NCBI GenBank assembly: GCA_945266285.1
Contig: CALYOP010000004.1
Span: 93,615-157,614, forward strand
DNA length: 64,000 bases
Direction: 5' to 3'
DNA from: an uncultured Commensalibacter sp.
Lineage (GTDB): Bacteria > Pseudomonadota > Alphaproteobacteria > Acetobacterales > Acetobacteraceae
A model generated the notes under the pieces. The model was given only the letters and a program-made list of their open reading frames with translations. It had not been told where the DNA came from and made no database searches. This document shows positions 1 to 9,330 of the stretch, piece after piece. Numbering within the stretch: position 1 is the stretch's first letter; the number at the start of each line of letters is the position of its first letter. The translations under genes were made by a program, and so were the position numbers.

Positions 1-64
1 ATTTTAATAGAATCACTATCAAGTTGTTTAATATAAAGGATTTAAAATACATTTCAAAAGTGTC

Positions 65-101
65 ATCATGATTGCGCTTGCTCAAGCGTAGATGATTTTT
101 T
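65..101 (+). terminator. Possible intrinsic terminator at window start
   Basis: A two-part hairpin is visible: an outer ATCAT/ATGAT pairing at 65-69 and 92-96, and an inner CGCTT/AAGCG pairing at 75-79 and 84-88, followed by a run of six T. It would end a gene lying to the left of the window. The internal loop makes the hairpin weak. Confidence 0.4.
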
Positions 102-163
102 ACGTCACTTTTTTTCTTTTATAATGCAAAAAGTGATTGTCATATTCAAAGGACTTTAGACCT

Positions 164-1420
164 GTGAAAGTTGGTTATCTGGATTGTTTTTCGGGAATGA
201 GTAGTAGTCGATTCATCGGTGCTTTAGCCAATGCTGGTGTTCCTAAAAAATTATTGCATGATGCAGTCGCAGCTTTAGATATTGATGCTCATCTGGAATT
301 GGTAACAATACGACGGAACAATATTGCTACTACACGAGCACATGTATCACTTCCATCAATCGAAAGAACAGCCCCCTATTATGACTTTCCTACTTTTTTA
401 CAATCAAAGCCGCTAAAAGGAAGTATTCAGCTTCTTAGTACTATTCGTGCTATGATTATGGGTGCCGCTATACCTTTTAAAGCCAAAGAATTAGCCGTAA
501 ATACTTTTACCTATCTTGCAGAAGCCGAAGCGAAGATCCGCGGCTTACCATTAGAAGAAGTTCATTTCCATGAAATTCGGGCTTTGAATACCATTGTAGG
601 AATTACGGTAAGTTGCGTAGCCTGTGCATGGCTCAAGATTGATAAATGGTATGCATCCCCGCTTAATGTTGGTTCTGGCCTTTCCAAAAGACCTCAAGGT
701 TCTATACCCATCCCTACCCCAACGACTCTTGCTTTACTTCAAGACGCACCCATTTTTGCCTTTGGTCCGCAAAGAGAGTTATTAACATCAACCTGTGCAG
801 CACTTTTGCGAGCGCTCAAAGTTGATTATTCCCTACCTCCCCCTATTCGTATCTGCAATATTGGTTATGGGGCTGGCCGTAGAGAATATGATGATCTTCC
901 TAACTATTTAAGATTTTGTGTTGGTTTTACTAATGATCACAAAACAGCACCAATCATACCCAAAATTATTATAACCGAGACAGAAATCCTGAGTGATCAT
1001 GCTGAAAGATTCGATGGAATCCGTCAACAACTTCTCGATCACGGCGCACAAAATATTATTATTTCCCCGCTACTATGTTTATCAGAACAGGAAACTTATC
1101 GTCTTGCAGTCACGTGTTTCCCCGCTCAAACTGAAACAATTCACGGCATAATGTTTAGAGAGCTAAACGTACAAAATCTTCATTGGCGTGAAGAAAATTT
1201 TGAATCTTTAATTCATTATGACGAATTGGTGCCTTCGCCATGGGGAAAAATTATGGTCCGTGTTGAACAGCTACTGAATAATAAAATTATTGGTATATCA
1301 CCCGATCAAAACAAATGTCAGCAAATCGCAGAGCAACATAATATACCAATAGATCAGATTGTTGCGACTGTGCGTTCTATCCTTCTATCCAGAAAAAAAT
1401 CGTTAACAATGGATGATTAA
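164..1420 (+). CDS. LarC-like (DUF111) protein, degenerate
   Basis: This is a homologue of LarC, the protein that inserts nickel into the pincer cofactor of lactate racemase. It opens with a YLDCFSG motif and keeps a VHFHE motif near residue 135. The best-conserved positions are altered: the family GISGDM reads GMSSSR, HEVGALDSIVDI reads HEIRALNTIVGI, and ELVTPTG reads ELLTSTC. No larA, larB or larE is visible nearby. The frame is open from a TTG at 137, but the GTG at 164 is preceded by AAAGGA at 148-153 with 10-nt spacing and gives the usual LarC N-terminus, so I use it (418 aa). Family membership is clear. Nickel insertion activity is doubtful because of the changed residues. Confidence 0.75.
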   Translation: MKVGYLDCFSGMSSSRFIGALANAGVPKKLLHDAVAALDIDAHLELVTIRRNNIATTRAHVSLPSIERTAPYYDFPTFLQSKPLKGSIQLLSTIRAMIMGAAIPFKAKELAVNTFTYLAEAEAKIRGLPLEEVHFHEIRALNTIVGITVSCVACAWLKIDKWYASPLNVGSGLSKRPQGSIPIPTPTTLALLQDAPIFAFGPQRELLTSTCAALLRALKVDYSLPPPIRICNIGYGAGRREYDDLPNYLRFCVGFTNDHKTAPIIPKIIITETEILSDHAERFDGIRQQLLDHGAQNIIISPLLCLSEQETYRLAVTCFPAQTETIHGIMFRELNVQNLHWREENFESLIHYDELVPSPWGKIMVRVEQLLNNKIIGISPDQNKCQQIAEQHNIPIDQIVATVRSILLSRKKSLTMDD

Positions 1421-1536
1421 ATTAAAATCTATTTGAAATATGAATTAAAATGCTCATAAAAGAGGAATAAAATTGTAATCTGATCACCATATCTACGCGT
1501 TTGAATTTTGATCTGTTTGCTATATGGAGAGGCTGT

Positions 1537-2031
1537 ATGCCCATCAATACTTTACCTGCTTTGTCATTTACACGTTTGTTCATGATCACAAGTGCCCTTA
1601 CCTTGGGGCTTACCGCTTGTTCTGGAGAAAAGAAACAGGCCGATAATCTGGCTATACCCCAGCAACATCTGGTTGGCGTTGATCGCTCTGCAACAGGTGG
1701 CGATGATGGTTTACATGGTGGCGTGAATGCTTATCTATGGCGCGCTTCTATTGATACACTTTCCTTTATGCCTTTTCTTTCTGCCGATGCCGTGGGCGGT
1801 ACTATTATTACCGACTGGTATCAACCAGTCAGTACCAATGATGAACGCTTTAAAATTACCTGTTATATTCTTGGTCGTCACTTACGTTCAGATGCAATCA
1901 ACCTGAAAATTTTTAGACAGGTAAAACAAAATGGACAGTGGTTTGATGCACCAATCGGTTCTCATACCGCATCTGACATTACCAGCAAAATTCTTGTTCG
2001 TGCACGTCAACTGCGTGCAGATAAAGCCTAA
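1537..2031 (+). CDS. DUF3576 family lipoprotein
   Basis: This predicted outer-membrane lipoprotein of 164 aa belongs to the DUF3576 family, which in Alphaproteobacteria typically precedes leuS. A hydrophobic signal segment ends in a lipobox LTAC at about residues 25-28, so Cys28 would be lipidated. The body contains the family's GVNAYLWRASIDTL and GGTIITDWY stretches. The frame extends back to a TTG at 1501, but the ATG at 1537 has GGAGAGG at 1526-1532 at proper spacing and gives a compact signal peptide. Its molecular function is unknown. The genomic link to leuS-lptE-holA suggests an envelope role, which is inference. Confidence 0.85.
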   Translation: MPINTLPALSFTRLFMITSALTLGLTACSGEKKQADNLAIPQQHLVGVDRSATGGDDGLHGGVNAYLWRASIDTLSFMPFLSADAVGGTIITDWYQPVSTNDERFKITCYILGRHLRSDAINLKIFRQVKQNGQWFDAPIGSHTASDITSKILVRARQLRADKA

Positions 2032-2071
2032 TTTATTTTTGCCGACTTATATTGAATTTATTTAAAATATT

Positions 2072-4687
2072 ATGAGTGAAACTTCGATCATTTTCTACGA
2101 TTTTCAAAACGCTGAACGCTATTGGCAAAAGGAATGGGATAAAAACCATATTTTTGACGTTCCTGATGTGCCAGACCCAAATATTCCCAAATATTATGTC
2201 TTAGAAATGTTCCCTTATCCTTCGGGACAACTTCATATGGGACATGTTCGCAATTATACCCTTGGGGATGTGGTTGCTCGTTATAAACGTGCACAGGGTT
2301 TTAGCGTTTTGCATCCAATGGGTTGGGATGCTTTTGGACTTCCTGCTGAAAATGCTGCCCGTAGTCGAGGAATTTCACCGGCCAAATGGACAATGGAAAA
2401 CATTGCCACCATGCGCGCCATGTTGAAACGACTTGGATTTTCACTTAACTGGGATCGCGAATTTGCAACCTGTCAGCCAGAATATTACGGGCAACAACAA
2501 AAAATCTTCGTCAATTTAATAAAAGAAGGCCTGGTTGAACGTCGGGAAAGTTGGGTTAACTGGGATCCTGTCGATCAAACCGTTTTAGCAAATGAACAAG
2601 TTATCGACGGTAAAGGTTGGCGTTCTGGAGCTCCGATTGAGAAAAAACAACTTTCACAATGGTTCTTGAAAATTACAGAATTTGCCCAGCCTTTACTTAA
2701 CGGACTGAAACAACTCGATCATTGGCCTGAACGCGTTAAGATTATGCAAGAGCGATGGATTGGACGTTCTGAAGGAGCAAGAATCCGTTTTGCTTTGCAA
2801 AATCCCCCTTCTGATTTTGACGATGCCTTAAAATCCATCGAAGTTTTTACAACACGCCCCGATACTTTATTCGGTATGGCATTTCTTGCAATTTCACCGG
2901 ATCATCCCGTTGCTGTTCAACTGGCAAAAAATCATCCTGACATTGCCAATTTTATTGCTGAATGCCACCAATTAGGCACCTCAGAAGAAGCTATTGAAAA
3001 AGCAGAAAAACGTGGCATTGATACGGGAATCCGTATTGCGCATCCATTCATATCCGATCAAACTTTTCCAGTTTGGATCGCTAATTTTGTTTTGATGGAT
3101 TATGGAACCGGCGCTGTTTTTGGTTGTCCTTGTGGTGATCAGCGTGACTTGGATTTCGCACGTAAATATAATCTCGCTTTTAAAACTGTAGTTTTGCCTA
3201 AAGGTGCTCAAGAAGATCAATTCGCAATTTCCGATGTTGCGAATACGGAACCGGGTATTGCCATTAATTCTGATTTTCTAAACGGCTTATCAACTGCGGA
3301 AGCTAAAACCGCGATGATCCAACGTCTGGAAGAAATGAATATCGGGAAACGCGTAGTCAATTGGCGTTTACGCGATTGGGGAATTTCTCGCCAACGTTAT
3401 TGGGGTTGTCCAATCCCTGTTATTCATTGTCCTGAATGTGGGATTGTCCCTGTTCCTGAAGACCAATTACCAGTATGTCTTCCTGAAGATGTTGATTTCT
3501 CTATGCCAGGAAATCCTCTGGAAAACCATCCTACCTGGAAACATGTTTCTTGCCCACATTGTCATGGGCCGGCACAACGCGAAACCGATACTTGTGATAC
3601 TTTCGTTGATAGTTCATGGTATTTTGCACGCTTTACTGCTCCAACGGCTTCAAGTCCTGTAAAAGATCAAGCTGTAAATGGTTGGATGCCCGTTGATCAA
3701 TATGTCGGTGGTATTGAACATGCCATCTTGCATTTACTCTATGCACGTTTCTTTACACGTGCCATGCATAAAATGGATTATTTAAAGGTTGATGAACCTT
3801 TTGCCGCGCTATTTACGCAAGGCATGGTGATGCATGAAAGTTATAAAGATGCAAATGGCGAATGGATTGCTCCCGAAGAAATTGAACGCACTTCCAAAGG
3901 TGCGATAAAAAAAGATACGGGTGAAGCAATTACGATTGGACGAATTGAAAAAATGTCCAAATCGAAAAAGAACACGATTGCACCCTCAACAATTATTGAA
4001 CGCTTTGGCGCGGATACAGCCCGATGGTTCGTTTTATCAGACAACCCACCGGAACGCGATATGGAATGGACCGAAGCGGGTGTTACAGCCACTTCTCGGT
4101 TCTTACAACGACTTTACCGTACTATTCATAATGTTTCTCAGCAGGTTCCAATTACTTCGGTAAAAAACGAACCTCTGTCAACAGCAGCGAGTGATTTACG
4201 TCGTATAACTCATCGCACAATCGCGGCGGTCACCGATGCTTTAGAAAATTTCGCTATGAATGTAGCGATAGCCCGCTTACATGAATTAACCAGTGCTTTA
4301 AATGATGCAGAGAAATCTTCTGATCAGGAAGGTATGAATTTTGCACGTAGAGAAGCCGCTTTAAATCTTAGTATGCTTTGTGGGCCCTTTATCCCTTATA
4401 TGGCTGAAACATTGATGAATTTGCTTGAACCCAATACGCAAATGGTTGTTCAACGTCCATGGCCTATAGCTGACAAAAGCCTTATGGCAGCAACAAAAGT
4501 CATTATTGCTATTCAAATTCGTGGTAAACTACGCGCAACAATTGAGACAACTCCTAATATGGACGAAAATAGTGTGATTGAATTGGCCCGTAAGGAGCCC
4601 GCAATCATTAAGTTCCTTGAGGGAAAAACAATCATCAAAACGATTTATGTTCCAAATAAAATCGTTAATTTTGTGGTGAATGGATGA
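2072..4687 (+). CDS. leuS: Leucyl-tRNA synthetase
   Basis: This class I aminoacyl-tRNA synthetase charges tRNA-Leu with leucine. At 871 aa it matches the normal bacterial length. The HIGH signature is HMGH at residues 55-58, following FPYPSGQL. The KMSKS loop is KMSKS at 627-631. The editing (CP1) domain lies between them, with the threonine-rich TTRPDTLFG motif around residue 260, and the zinc-finger-like CPECG and CPHC motifs follow around residues 450-495. The C-terminal anticodon-binding region is complete. The stop overlaps the lptE start by four bases (ATGA), indicating translational coupling in a leuS-lptE-holA operon. Confidence 0.98.
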   Translation: MSETSIIFYDFQNAERYWQKEWDKNHIFDVPDVPDPNIPKYYVLEMFPYPSGQLHMGHVRNYTLGDVVARYKRAQGFSVLHPMGWDAFGLPAENAARSRGISPAKWTMENIATMRAMLKRLGFSLNWDREFATCQPEYYGQQQKIFVNLIKEGLVERRESWVNWDPVDQTVLANEQVIDGKGWRSGAPIEKKQLSQWFLKITEFAQPLLNGLKQLDHWPERVKIMQERWIGRSEGARIRFALQNPPSDFDDALKSIEVFTTRPDTLFGMAFLAISPDHPVAVQLAKNHPDIANFIAECHQLGTSEEAIEKAEKRGIDTGIRIAHPFISDQTFPVWIANFVLMDYGTGAVFGCPCGDQRDLDFARKYNLAFKTVVLPKGAQEDQFAISDVANTEPGIAINSDFLNGLSTAEAKTAMIQRLEEMNIGKRVVNWRLRDWGISRQRYWGCPIPVIHCPECGIVPVPEDQLPVCLPEDVDFSMPGNPLENHPTWKHVSCPHCHGPAQRETDTCDTFVDSSWYFARFTAPTASSPVKDQAVNGWMPVDQYVGGIEHAILHLLYARFFTRAMHKMDYLKVDEPFAALFTQGMVMHESYKDANGEWIAPEEIERTSKGAIKKDTGEAITIGRIEKMSKSKKNTIAPSTIIERFGADTARWFVLSDNPPERDMEWTEAGVTATSRFLQRLYRTIHNVSQQVPITSVKNEPLSTAASDLRRITHRTIAAVTDALENFAMNVAIARLHELTSALNDAEKSSDQEGMNFARREAALNLSMLCGPFIPYMAETLMNLLEPNTQMVVQRPWPIADKSLMAATKVIIAIQIRGKLRATIETTPNMDENSVIELARKEPAIIKFLEGKTIIKTIYVPNKIVNFVVNG

Positions 4688-5406
4688 AACAGAAAAAATC
4701 CGTCTTAACATCTTTTGTGGGACTGCTTGGTTTAGGATTATTAATAAGCGGATGTGGTTTTAAACCCGTTTATCGTAATACCCAAACGCTCGCAATTAAT
4801 CAGGAATTAAAAAAGATTTATATCCCCACAATGGGTGGACGCTATGGTCAACAAATGCGTCAATATCTTCAACAAAATATGGCAAGTGATGGTCCTGAAA
4901 ATCCTAAGACTTATATTTTAGATGTCTCTCCTGGTCTTAGTGAAGAAGCTATTGATATCCACAGAGACAACTCATCAGGACGTACCCGTGTGTTAGGTAA
5001 TGCCCATTGGACGCTTAAAACGGTTTCTACTGAACCGGTTGTTCTGGCTCAGGGAGATGCGCAAACTGTTGATGGTTATAATGTCAGTTACGAACAATAC
5101 TTTGCTCAGATGCTGAATGATGAAACAGTACAAGGACGTGTTGCTAAACAATTAGCTGACGACGTAACCCAACAAGTTGCTATGTGGTTTGAAACACGTG
5201 ATGCGACACAATATAAAGCAAAGCTTCCTCAAACACCAACAGCAACCTATATCTTGCCTGGCTTAACACCAGGAGATAATGGTGAAACCCAAACTCAAAA
5301 AGCAGGCAGCGATGGTTTCCCAGCGATGGCTACAGGCCGGACAACTATTGTTCCTCAGGGTATGGACAATATACAGAATAACAATGATCCGAATTCTGGA
5401 ATGTAA
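4684..5406 (+). CDS. lptE: LPS-assembly lipoprotein LptE
   Basis: LptE forms the outer-membrane plug complex with LptD that delivers lipopolysaccharide to the cell surface. The protein (240 aa) starts with a lysine-rich signal peptide and a lipobox ISGC followed by GFKPVY, the hallmark of alphaproteobacterial LptE. The region up to about residue 175 matches the family. The last 65 residues are a Gly/Thr/Asn-rich tail that is probably unstructured and longer than in most homologues. It sits between leuS (4-nt overlap) and holA (18-nt gap), the conserved order in Proteobacteria. Confidence 0.92.
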   Translation: MKQKKSVLTSFVGLLGLGLLISGCGFKPVYRNTQTLAINQELKKIYIPTMGGRYGQQMRQYLQQNMASDGPENPKTYILDVSPGLSEEAIDIHRDNSSGRTRVLGNAHWTLKTVSTEPVVLAQGDAQTVDGYNVSYEQYFAQMLNDETVQGRVAKQLADDVTQQVAMWFETRDATQYKAKLPQTPTATYILPGLTPGDNGETQTQKAGSDGFPAMATGRTTIVPQGMDNIQNNNDPNSGM

Positions 5407-5424
5407 GCGAGATTTTATCTTACG

Positions 5425-6444
5425 ATGAAAATTGATGCGCGGAATGTAAATACTACCTTAAAAAAACCAGGTAATTTCCGTGTCATCCTTCTTTACGGAG
5501 AAAATAATGGCCTAGCCCACGAACGGGCTGTGACAGCTGTAAAATCGTTTACTAGTACCCTCGAGGATCCTTTTCAAGTATGTATTTTGGATAAAGAAAA
5601 CCATAATCGTCTTGTAGAAGAAGCTTTCGCTCTTTCTTTGATGGGTGGTCACCGTGCCGTCTGGGTTAGAGAAGCTGATGATGGATTATCTAAGAATTTA
5701 CAGATTATTCTAGATACAACCTCAAAAATGGAAACCCAAAATTCGGAGCAAGATACATTAATTGTATTGGAAGCATCAATATTATCGACTAAATCTTCGT
5801 TACGCATCCTTGCGGAAAAACATCCTCTTGTTGCGACGATTGCCTGTTATGCAGAAAAAGGACGCTCCTTAGAAGAAACTATCCGTAATCTTATAGGGAA
5901 AAAATCCATTACTCCTGAGGCTTTACATCGGTTAACCTTCTTTTTAGGAACTGATCGCAATGTTATCCGTAATGAAATTGAAAAATTATTGCTTTATTGT
6001 GGTGATAAGCAAAGCATTGATGTGAATGATGTCCAACAATCAATGGGGGATGACGGTGATTTTTCCCTTGAAGATGCCATTTTTGCAGCACTAAGTGGTA
6101 ACCGTATTGCTGCAGACCGTGCCTTGGAGCGTGCATTTATGGAAGGTGTTACGGTTATCGCGGTCATTCGTGCCTTACTTTATCATCTTCATCGTCTTTG
6201 TCAGGTAAGATTAGCTATCGAAGCTGGGACGCCTGCTAAAACTGCGATTAGCCAGATAAGACCACCGATTTTTTTTAAGCAAATGGATGCTTTTACAGAA
6301 TCGGTTCAGTTATGGAATTCACAACGTTTATTTAAAGCGGCAGAGCAAGTGCAGTATCTGGAATATTTATCAAAACAAACCCAAATGCCTGCCCAATTAC
6401 TTTGCCAACGCTTGATTAGTAGTCTTTCAGCGCATTCCAAATAA
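5425..6444 (+). CDS. holA: DNA polymerase III delta subunit
   Basis: HolA is the delta subunit of the clamp loader; it opens the beta sliding clamp during replication. The protein has 339 aa, the usual length. The N-terminal domain carries FRVILLYGENNGLAHERA (residues 15-32), the conserved opening of the family. The later RLTFFLGTDRNVIRNEIEKL segment and the DLEDAIFAAL-type helix are also characteristic. It is the last gene of the leuS-lptE-holA operon, followed by the tRNA-Arg gene in the same direction. Confidence 0.95.
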   Translation: MKIDARNVNTTLKKPGNFRVILLYGENNGLAHERAVTAVKSFTSTLEDPFQVCILDKENHNRLVEEAFALSLMGGHRAVWVREADDGLSKNLQIILDTTSKMETQNSEQDTLIVLEASILSTKSSLRILAEKHPLVATIACYAEKGRSLEETIRNLIGKKSITPEALHRLTFFLGTDRNVIRNEIEKLLLYCGDKQSIDVNDVQQSMGDDGDFSLEDAIFAALSGNRIAADRALERAFMEGVTVIAVIRALLYHLHRLCQVRLAIEAGTPAKTAISQIRPPIFFKQMDAFTESVQLWNSQRLFKAAEQVQYLEYLSKQTQMPAQLLCQRLISSLSAHSK

Positions 6445-6495
6445 TTAATATTTTCCTTTTCAAACCAGAAAAGCTCGGCTAAGAAAGAGCGGTGT

Positions 6496-6803
6496 GTCCG
6501 CGTAGCTCAGCAGGATAGAGCACAGGATTCCTAAAAAATTGGGCGCTTTGTTTGGAAACGGCAAAGTGGATCTGCTCTAATTCGGGGAAAGCTTCAACTT
6601 CTGTTATGCCAATCCCGAGCCAATCCCAATATTATGAATATTGGGCAGGTGTAGAGACTGTACGGGCAGTACCTAACGGTTTTTAAAACCCAAGGTAAAG
6701 AGACAGTCCAGCTCACGAACATTATCCATTTCGGATAGTGGCGATGAAAATCGTAGCGAGATGAATCCTGGGGCCGTGGGTTCGAATCCCGCCGCGGACA
6801 CCA
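6496..6803 (+). tRNA. tRNA-Arg (anticodon CCT), split by a group I intron
   Basis: The exons are 6496-6532 and 6764-6803. Joined, they fold as a complete tRNA: acceptor GTCCGCG/CGCGGAC, anticodon stem CAGGA/TCCTG, loop TTCCTAA with anticodon CCT, T-stem GTGGG/CCCGC with TTCGAAT, and an encoded CCA. The intron interrupts the anticodon loop immediately after the third anticodon base. It decodes AGG arginine codons. Unspliced, the gene could not give a functional tRNA. Confidence 0.95.
6533..6763 (+). ncRNA. Group I self-splicing intron (IC3-like) in tRNA-Arg(CCT)
   Basis: The 231-nt insert has the group I hallmarks. The 5' exon ends in T and the exon CCT can pair with GGG at 6541-6543 to form P1 with a U-G wobble at the splice site. 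The intron ends in G at 6763. Core elements can be read in order: P-like aattcggggaaagc (6579-6592), Q-like cccgagccaatc (6614-6625), R-like gtagagactgtacg (6651-6664) and S-like aaagagacagtccag (6697-6711), with ACTGT/ACAGT forming P7. The core closely resembles the Azoarcus tRNA-Ile intron as I recall it. Group I introns in tRNA-Arg(CCT) are known from Agrobacterium. It encodes no protein, so it has no homing endonuclease of its own. Confidence 0.93.
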
Positions 6804-7117
6804 CAATCTTTATATTCTTAACCAAAGGTAAATTGAGTAAAACAAATCAGTCTATTTTATGGATTTGTTCAAATAAGAGTTCCATACGAACTTTTTTATA
6901 TTTATATAAAAACCAGATAAAATCTTTTAGAAAATGAGGAGAGTTGATACTAACAGACTTGAAAATTTGTTTAGTAGAAAAAATAAAAACACACGGGAAA
7001 TTTTATTTTTCCTAAATTATATTATGTAATGTTTATTTTTTCTTAAAATAATTGCAAGTATGAAAAACTATACTTAAAAAGCTGGATATGATTACCATTC
7101 CAGCATTATAATAATAC
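6804..7117. other. Intergenic region after tRNA-Arg
   Basis: This is AT-rich sequence without a supportable gene. An 8-bp inverted repeat AACAAATC/GATTTGTT lies at 6841-6848 and 6862-6869, 38 nt past the tRNA, and may end its transcript, although no clean T run follows. I see nothing else. Confidence 0.4.
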
Positions 7118-7606
7118 TTATTTTTTCTGTTCGTTACCTTTTAAATGTTTAAGGCATTCGCTGTAGTAACCACCACCTTTTTGAATCCATTTAAGATTGC
7201 CGTTTTTACCGCTTTCTTTATTTGCGTGATACTGATCAAGACAAGTATGCATACGTGCTTTACCCAGTTTTTCTTTTTCATATTTACTGGATATTGCATC
7301 TGGGAAAACAGCATCCCCTGAAACCGTTGTCGTAGTAAGTGTACTTTTTTCTTTAGCAGTTGTGTTTTCTTTTGTCTCTTCTTTTGCCGTATTTTTAGAA
7401 TTGGTTTCTTTCTCTTCTTTACAAGAAGCCGCTTTAAATGCTTGGTAATCCATACCATTTAAAGTACCATTCTTTTTAGCAGCATTAAACTGTTGCCGGC
7501 ACGTTAATGCATATGCTGAATCAAAACTGGTAATACTTCCTGTAACCAATGTTACAAGAGCCGTACCGAAGGTTAATGAAAGCAGTGATGTGCGTATTCT
7601 TTTCAT
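7118..7606 (-). CDS. Secreted Lys-rich protein of unknown function
   Basis: I do not recognise this 162-aa protein with certainty. It has a clear Sec signal peptide (KRIR followed by a hydrophobic stretch, likely cleaved after DSAYA near residue 33). Two cysteine-bearing segments flank a low-complexity Lys/Glu/Thr linker at about residues 62-92. The N-terminal one has TCRQQFNAAKKNGTL and the C-terminal one has RMHTCLDQYHANKESG and YYSECLKHLKG. Spacing of the C-terminal cysteines is loosely reminiscent of PsiF-type repeats. Four cysteines in a periplasmic protein suggest disulfides. It is downstream of and co-directional with amtB, with a hairpin in between. Confidence 0.6.
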   Translation of the reverse strand: MKRIRTSLLSLTFGTALVTLVTGSITSFDSAYALTCRQQFNAAKKNGTLNGMDYQAFKAASCKEEKETNSKNTAKEETKENTTAKEKSTLTTTTVSGDAVFPDAISSKYEKEKLGKARMHTCLDQYHANKESGKNGNLKWIQKGGGYYSECLKHLKGNEQKK

Positions 7607-7650
7607 AAATCTTGCTCCATAATGAAATTTATTAGGTTATATTACTATCC

Positions 7651-7672
7651 TAGTAACGATTAACCGTTACTA
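7651..7672. repeat. Perfect inverted repeat between amtB and the secreted-protein gene
   Basis: TAGTAACG (7651-7658) and CGTTACTA (7665-7672) pair perfectly around a 6-nt loop. It follows the amtB stop on the minus strand and precedes the next gene's start. It may be a weak terminator or an operator. No T run follows in either direction. Confidence 0.4.
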
Positions 7673-7697
7673 TAGTTTTACAACCTATAATTTACTA

Positions 7698-9113
7698 CTA
7701 ATTAATTCGTTCATTATGTAAAGCCATATCCAAACCTTCACGTTCGGAATCTTTATCCACACGCAATCCAACTACTTGATCAATTACTTTTAATAAAATC
7801 CAAGAAATCGTCGCACTCCAAATAATCGTTGCAATAACAGCACTTGCTTGCACTAATAATTGCGTAAATGAGCCAGAAATACCGGAAGGATCACTATCGG
7901 TAGCGGATAAAGGACCATAAGCAAAAACACCCGTTAATAGGGCCCCAACAATCCCGCCAATACCGTGAACTCCAAAAGCATCTAGTGAATCATCATAGCC
8001 CAATTTTGGTTTAAGAACAGAACACGCCCAAAAACAGACGCCACCCCCGATCAACCCCATAATCAGCGAAGCACCTGGCATAACAAACCCCGCTGCGGGT
8101 GTAATGACAACCAATCCAGCTACGGCACCTGAAACAACACCTAAAACTGTCGGTTTGCCACGCAGATACCATTCTGCAATAATCCATCCTACGCCCCCAG
8201 CTGCTGTAGCAATTTGCGTTACAAGCATGGCTATACCGGCCCGACCATTTGCTCCTAATGCTGATCCGCCATTGAAACCAAACCAGCCCACCCAAAGCAG
8301 CGATGCCCCAATAACAGCATAACCAACATTATGGGGGGAAAGATCATTTTGTTGATAACCAATTCTTTTCCCAATAACGATAGCACATACAAGCCCTGCA
8401 ATTCCCGCATTGATATGGACAACAGTACCACCAGCAAAATCAATTGCACCTAAAGTAGCAAGCCAACCATTAGGACTCCAAACCCAATGTGCCACAGGTA
8501 CATAAACAAATAATGCCCAAAGCACGCAAAAAATGCACATCGCATTATATTTAATCCGTTCTGCAGCAGAACCGATCAGAATAGCCGTTGAAATAATGAT
8601 AAAAGTCATTTGAAAAAGGACATAAACGCTTTGAGGAATAGTCATGATTACAGGTGATGGACCATCTGCTCCCAAAACAAACCCTTGATCAACTCCATGA
8701 TGGAACTGATCCATAATTCCATTCAACATGAATTTGGAAAGATCGCCAATCCATGGATATCCCGTTGTAAAAGCGAGACTATAACCAATAACAACCCATA
8801 ACAGCGAAATTAAACAGCAAATAGAAAAAGACTGCATCATTGTCGCCAGAACATTTTTTTTCCGCACCATACCGGCATAAAATAAGGCAATTCCCGGTAC
8901 TGTCATTAATAATACCAATGCGGCACTGATCAACATCCATGCTGTATCTCCGGTATCTAACGCATGTTGCTCTGGAACAATTGCATCAGAGGCCTGTGTT
9001 GCCATGGCTGAATTTTGTAAAAAAATTACAGTAATAGGTAGCAAAATTGTAATTTTGAAAAAATTAGAGGATTTTGAAAAAGATTGAATAAATGATTGCG
9101 TTACCGGTTCCAT
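7698..9113 (-). CDS. amtB: Ammonium transporter
   Basis: This Amt/MEP/Rh channel conducts ammonium across the inner membrane. A signal-like hydrophobic N-terminus ends near SAMATQA, followed by about eleven membrane segments. Family motifs are plain: DTAWMLISAALVLLMT, PGIALFYAGMVRKKN, GGTVVHINAGIAGLV with its conserved histidine, and DDSLDAFGVHGIGG with the second pore histidine. The C-terminal tail ends in REGLDMALHNE. The frame runs back to a GTG at 9131, but its AGG is the Shine-Dalgarno of the ATG at 9113, so I use that start (471 aa). No glnK is adjacent, unlike in most Proteobacteria. Confidence 0.95.
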   Translation of the reverse strand: MEPVTQSFIQSFSKSSNFFKITILLPITVIFLQNSAMATQASDAIVPEQHALDTGDTAWMLISAALVLLMTVPGIALFYAGMVRKKNVLATMMQSFSICCLISLLWVVIGYSLAFTTGYPWIGDLSKFMLNGIMDQFHHGVDQGFVLGADGPSPVIMTIPQSVYVLFQMTFIIISTAILIGSAAERIKYNAMCIFCVLWALFVYVPVAHWVWSPNGWLATLGAIDFAGGTVVHINAGIAGLVCAIVIGKRIGYQQNDLSPHNVGYAVIGASLLWVGWFGFNGGSALGANGRAGIAMLVTQIATAAGGVGWIIAEWYLRGKPTVLGVVSGAVAGLVVITPAAGFVMPGASLIMGLIGGGVCFWACSVLKPKLGYDDSLDAFGVHGIGGIVGALLTGVFAYGPLSATDSDPSGISGSFTQLLVQASAVIATIIWSATISWILLKVIDQVVGLRVDKDSEREGLDMALHNERIN

Positions 9114-9330
9114 TAAGAGTCTATTCCTCACGCTATTGATGACCTTAAAATATGATAGTATGCAAAATCTGTACCAATGTAATGAATGTTATAATTTTTT
9201 ATATTATTTCAAAATAATGTGATCATTTCTAAAAACATACTGAACTTTCTTGAAAAAACTTTCTTATATTCTAAAATAAAGTTCTTTATCTTTTGAATAA
9301 GCTTTATTCTTTCACGGTTCCGAGGTTAGA

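Noticed and set aside
6594-6806. A 70-codon reading frame on the minus strand
   Set aside because: It lies antisense across the group I intron and the tRNA-Arg 3' exon; the apparent protein is a translation of structured RNA sequence.
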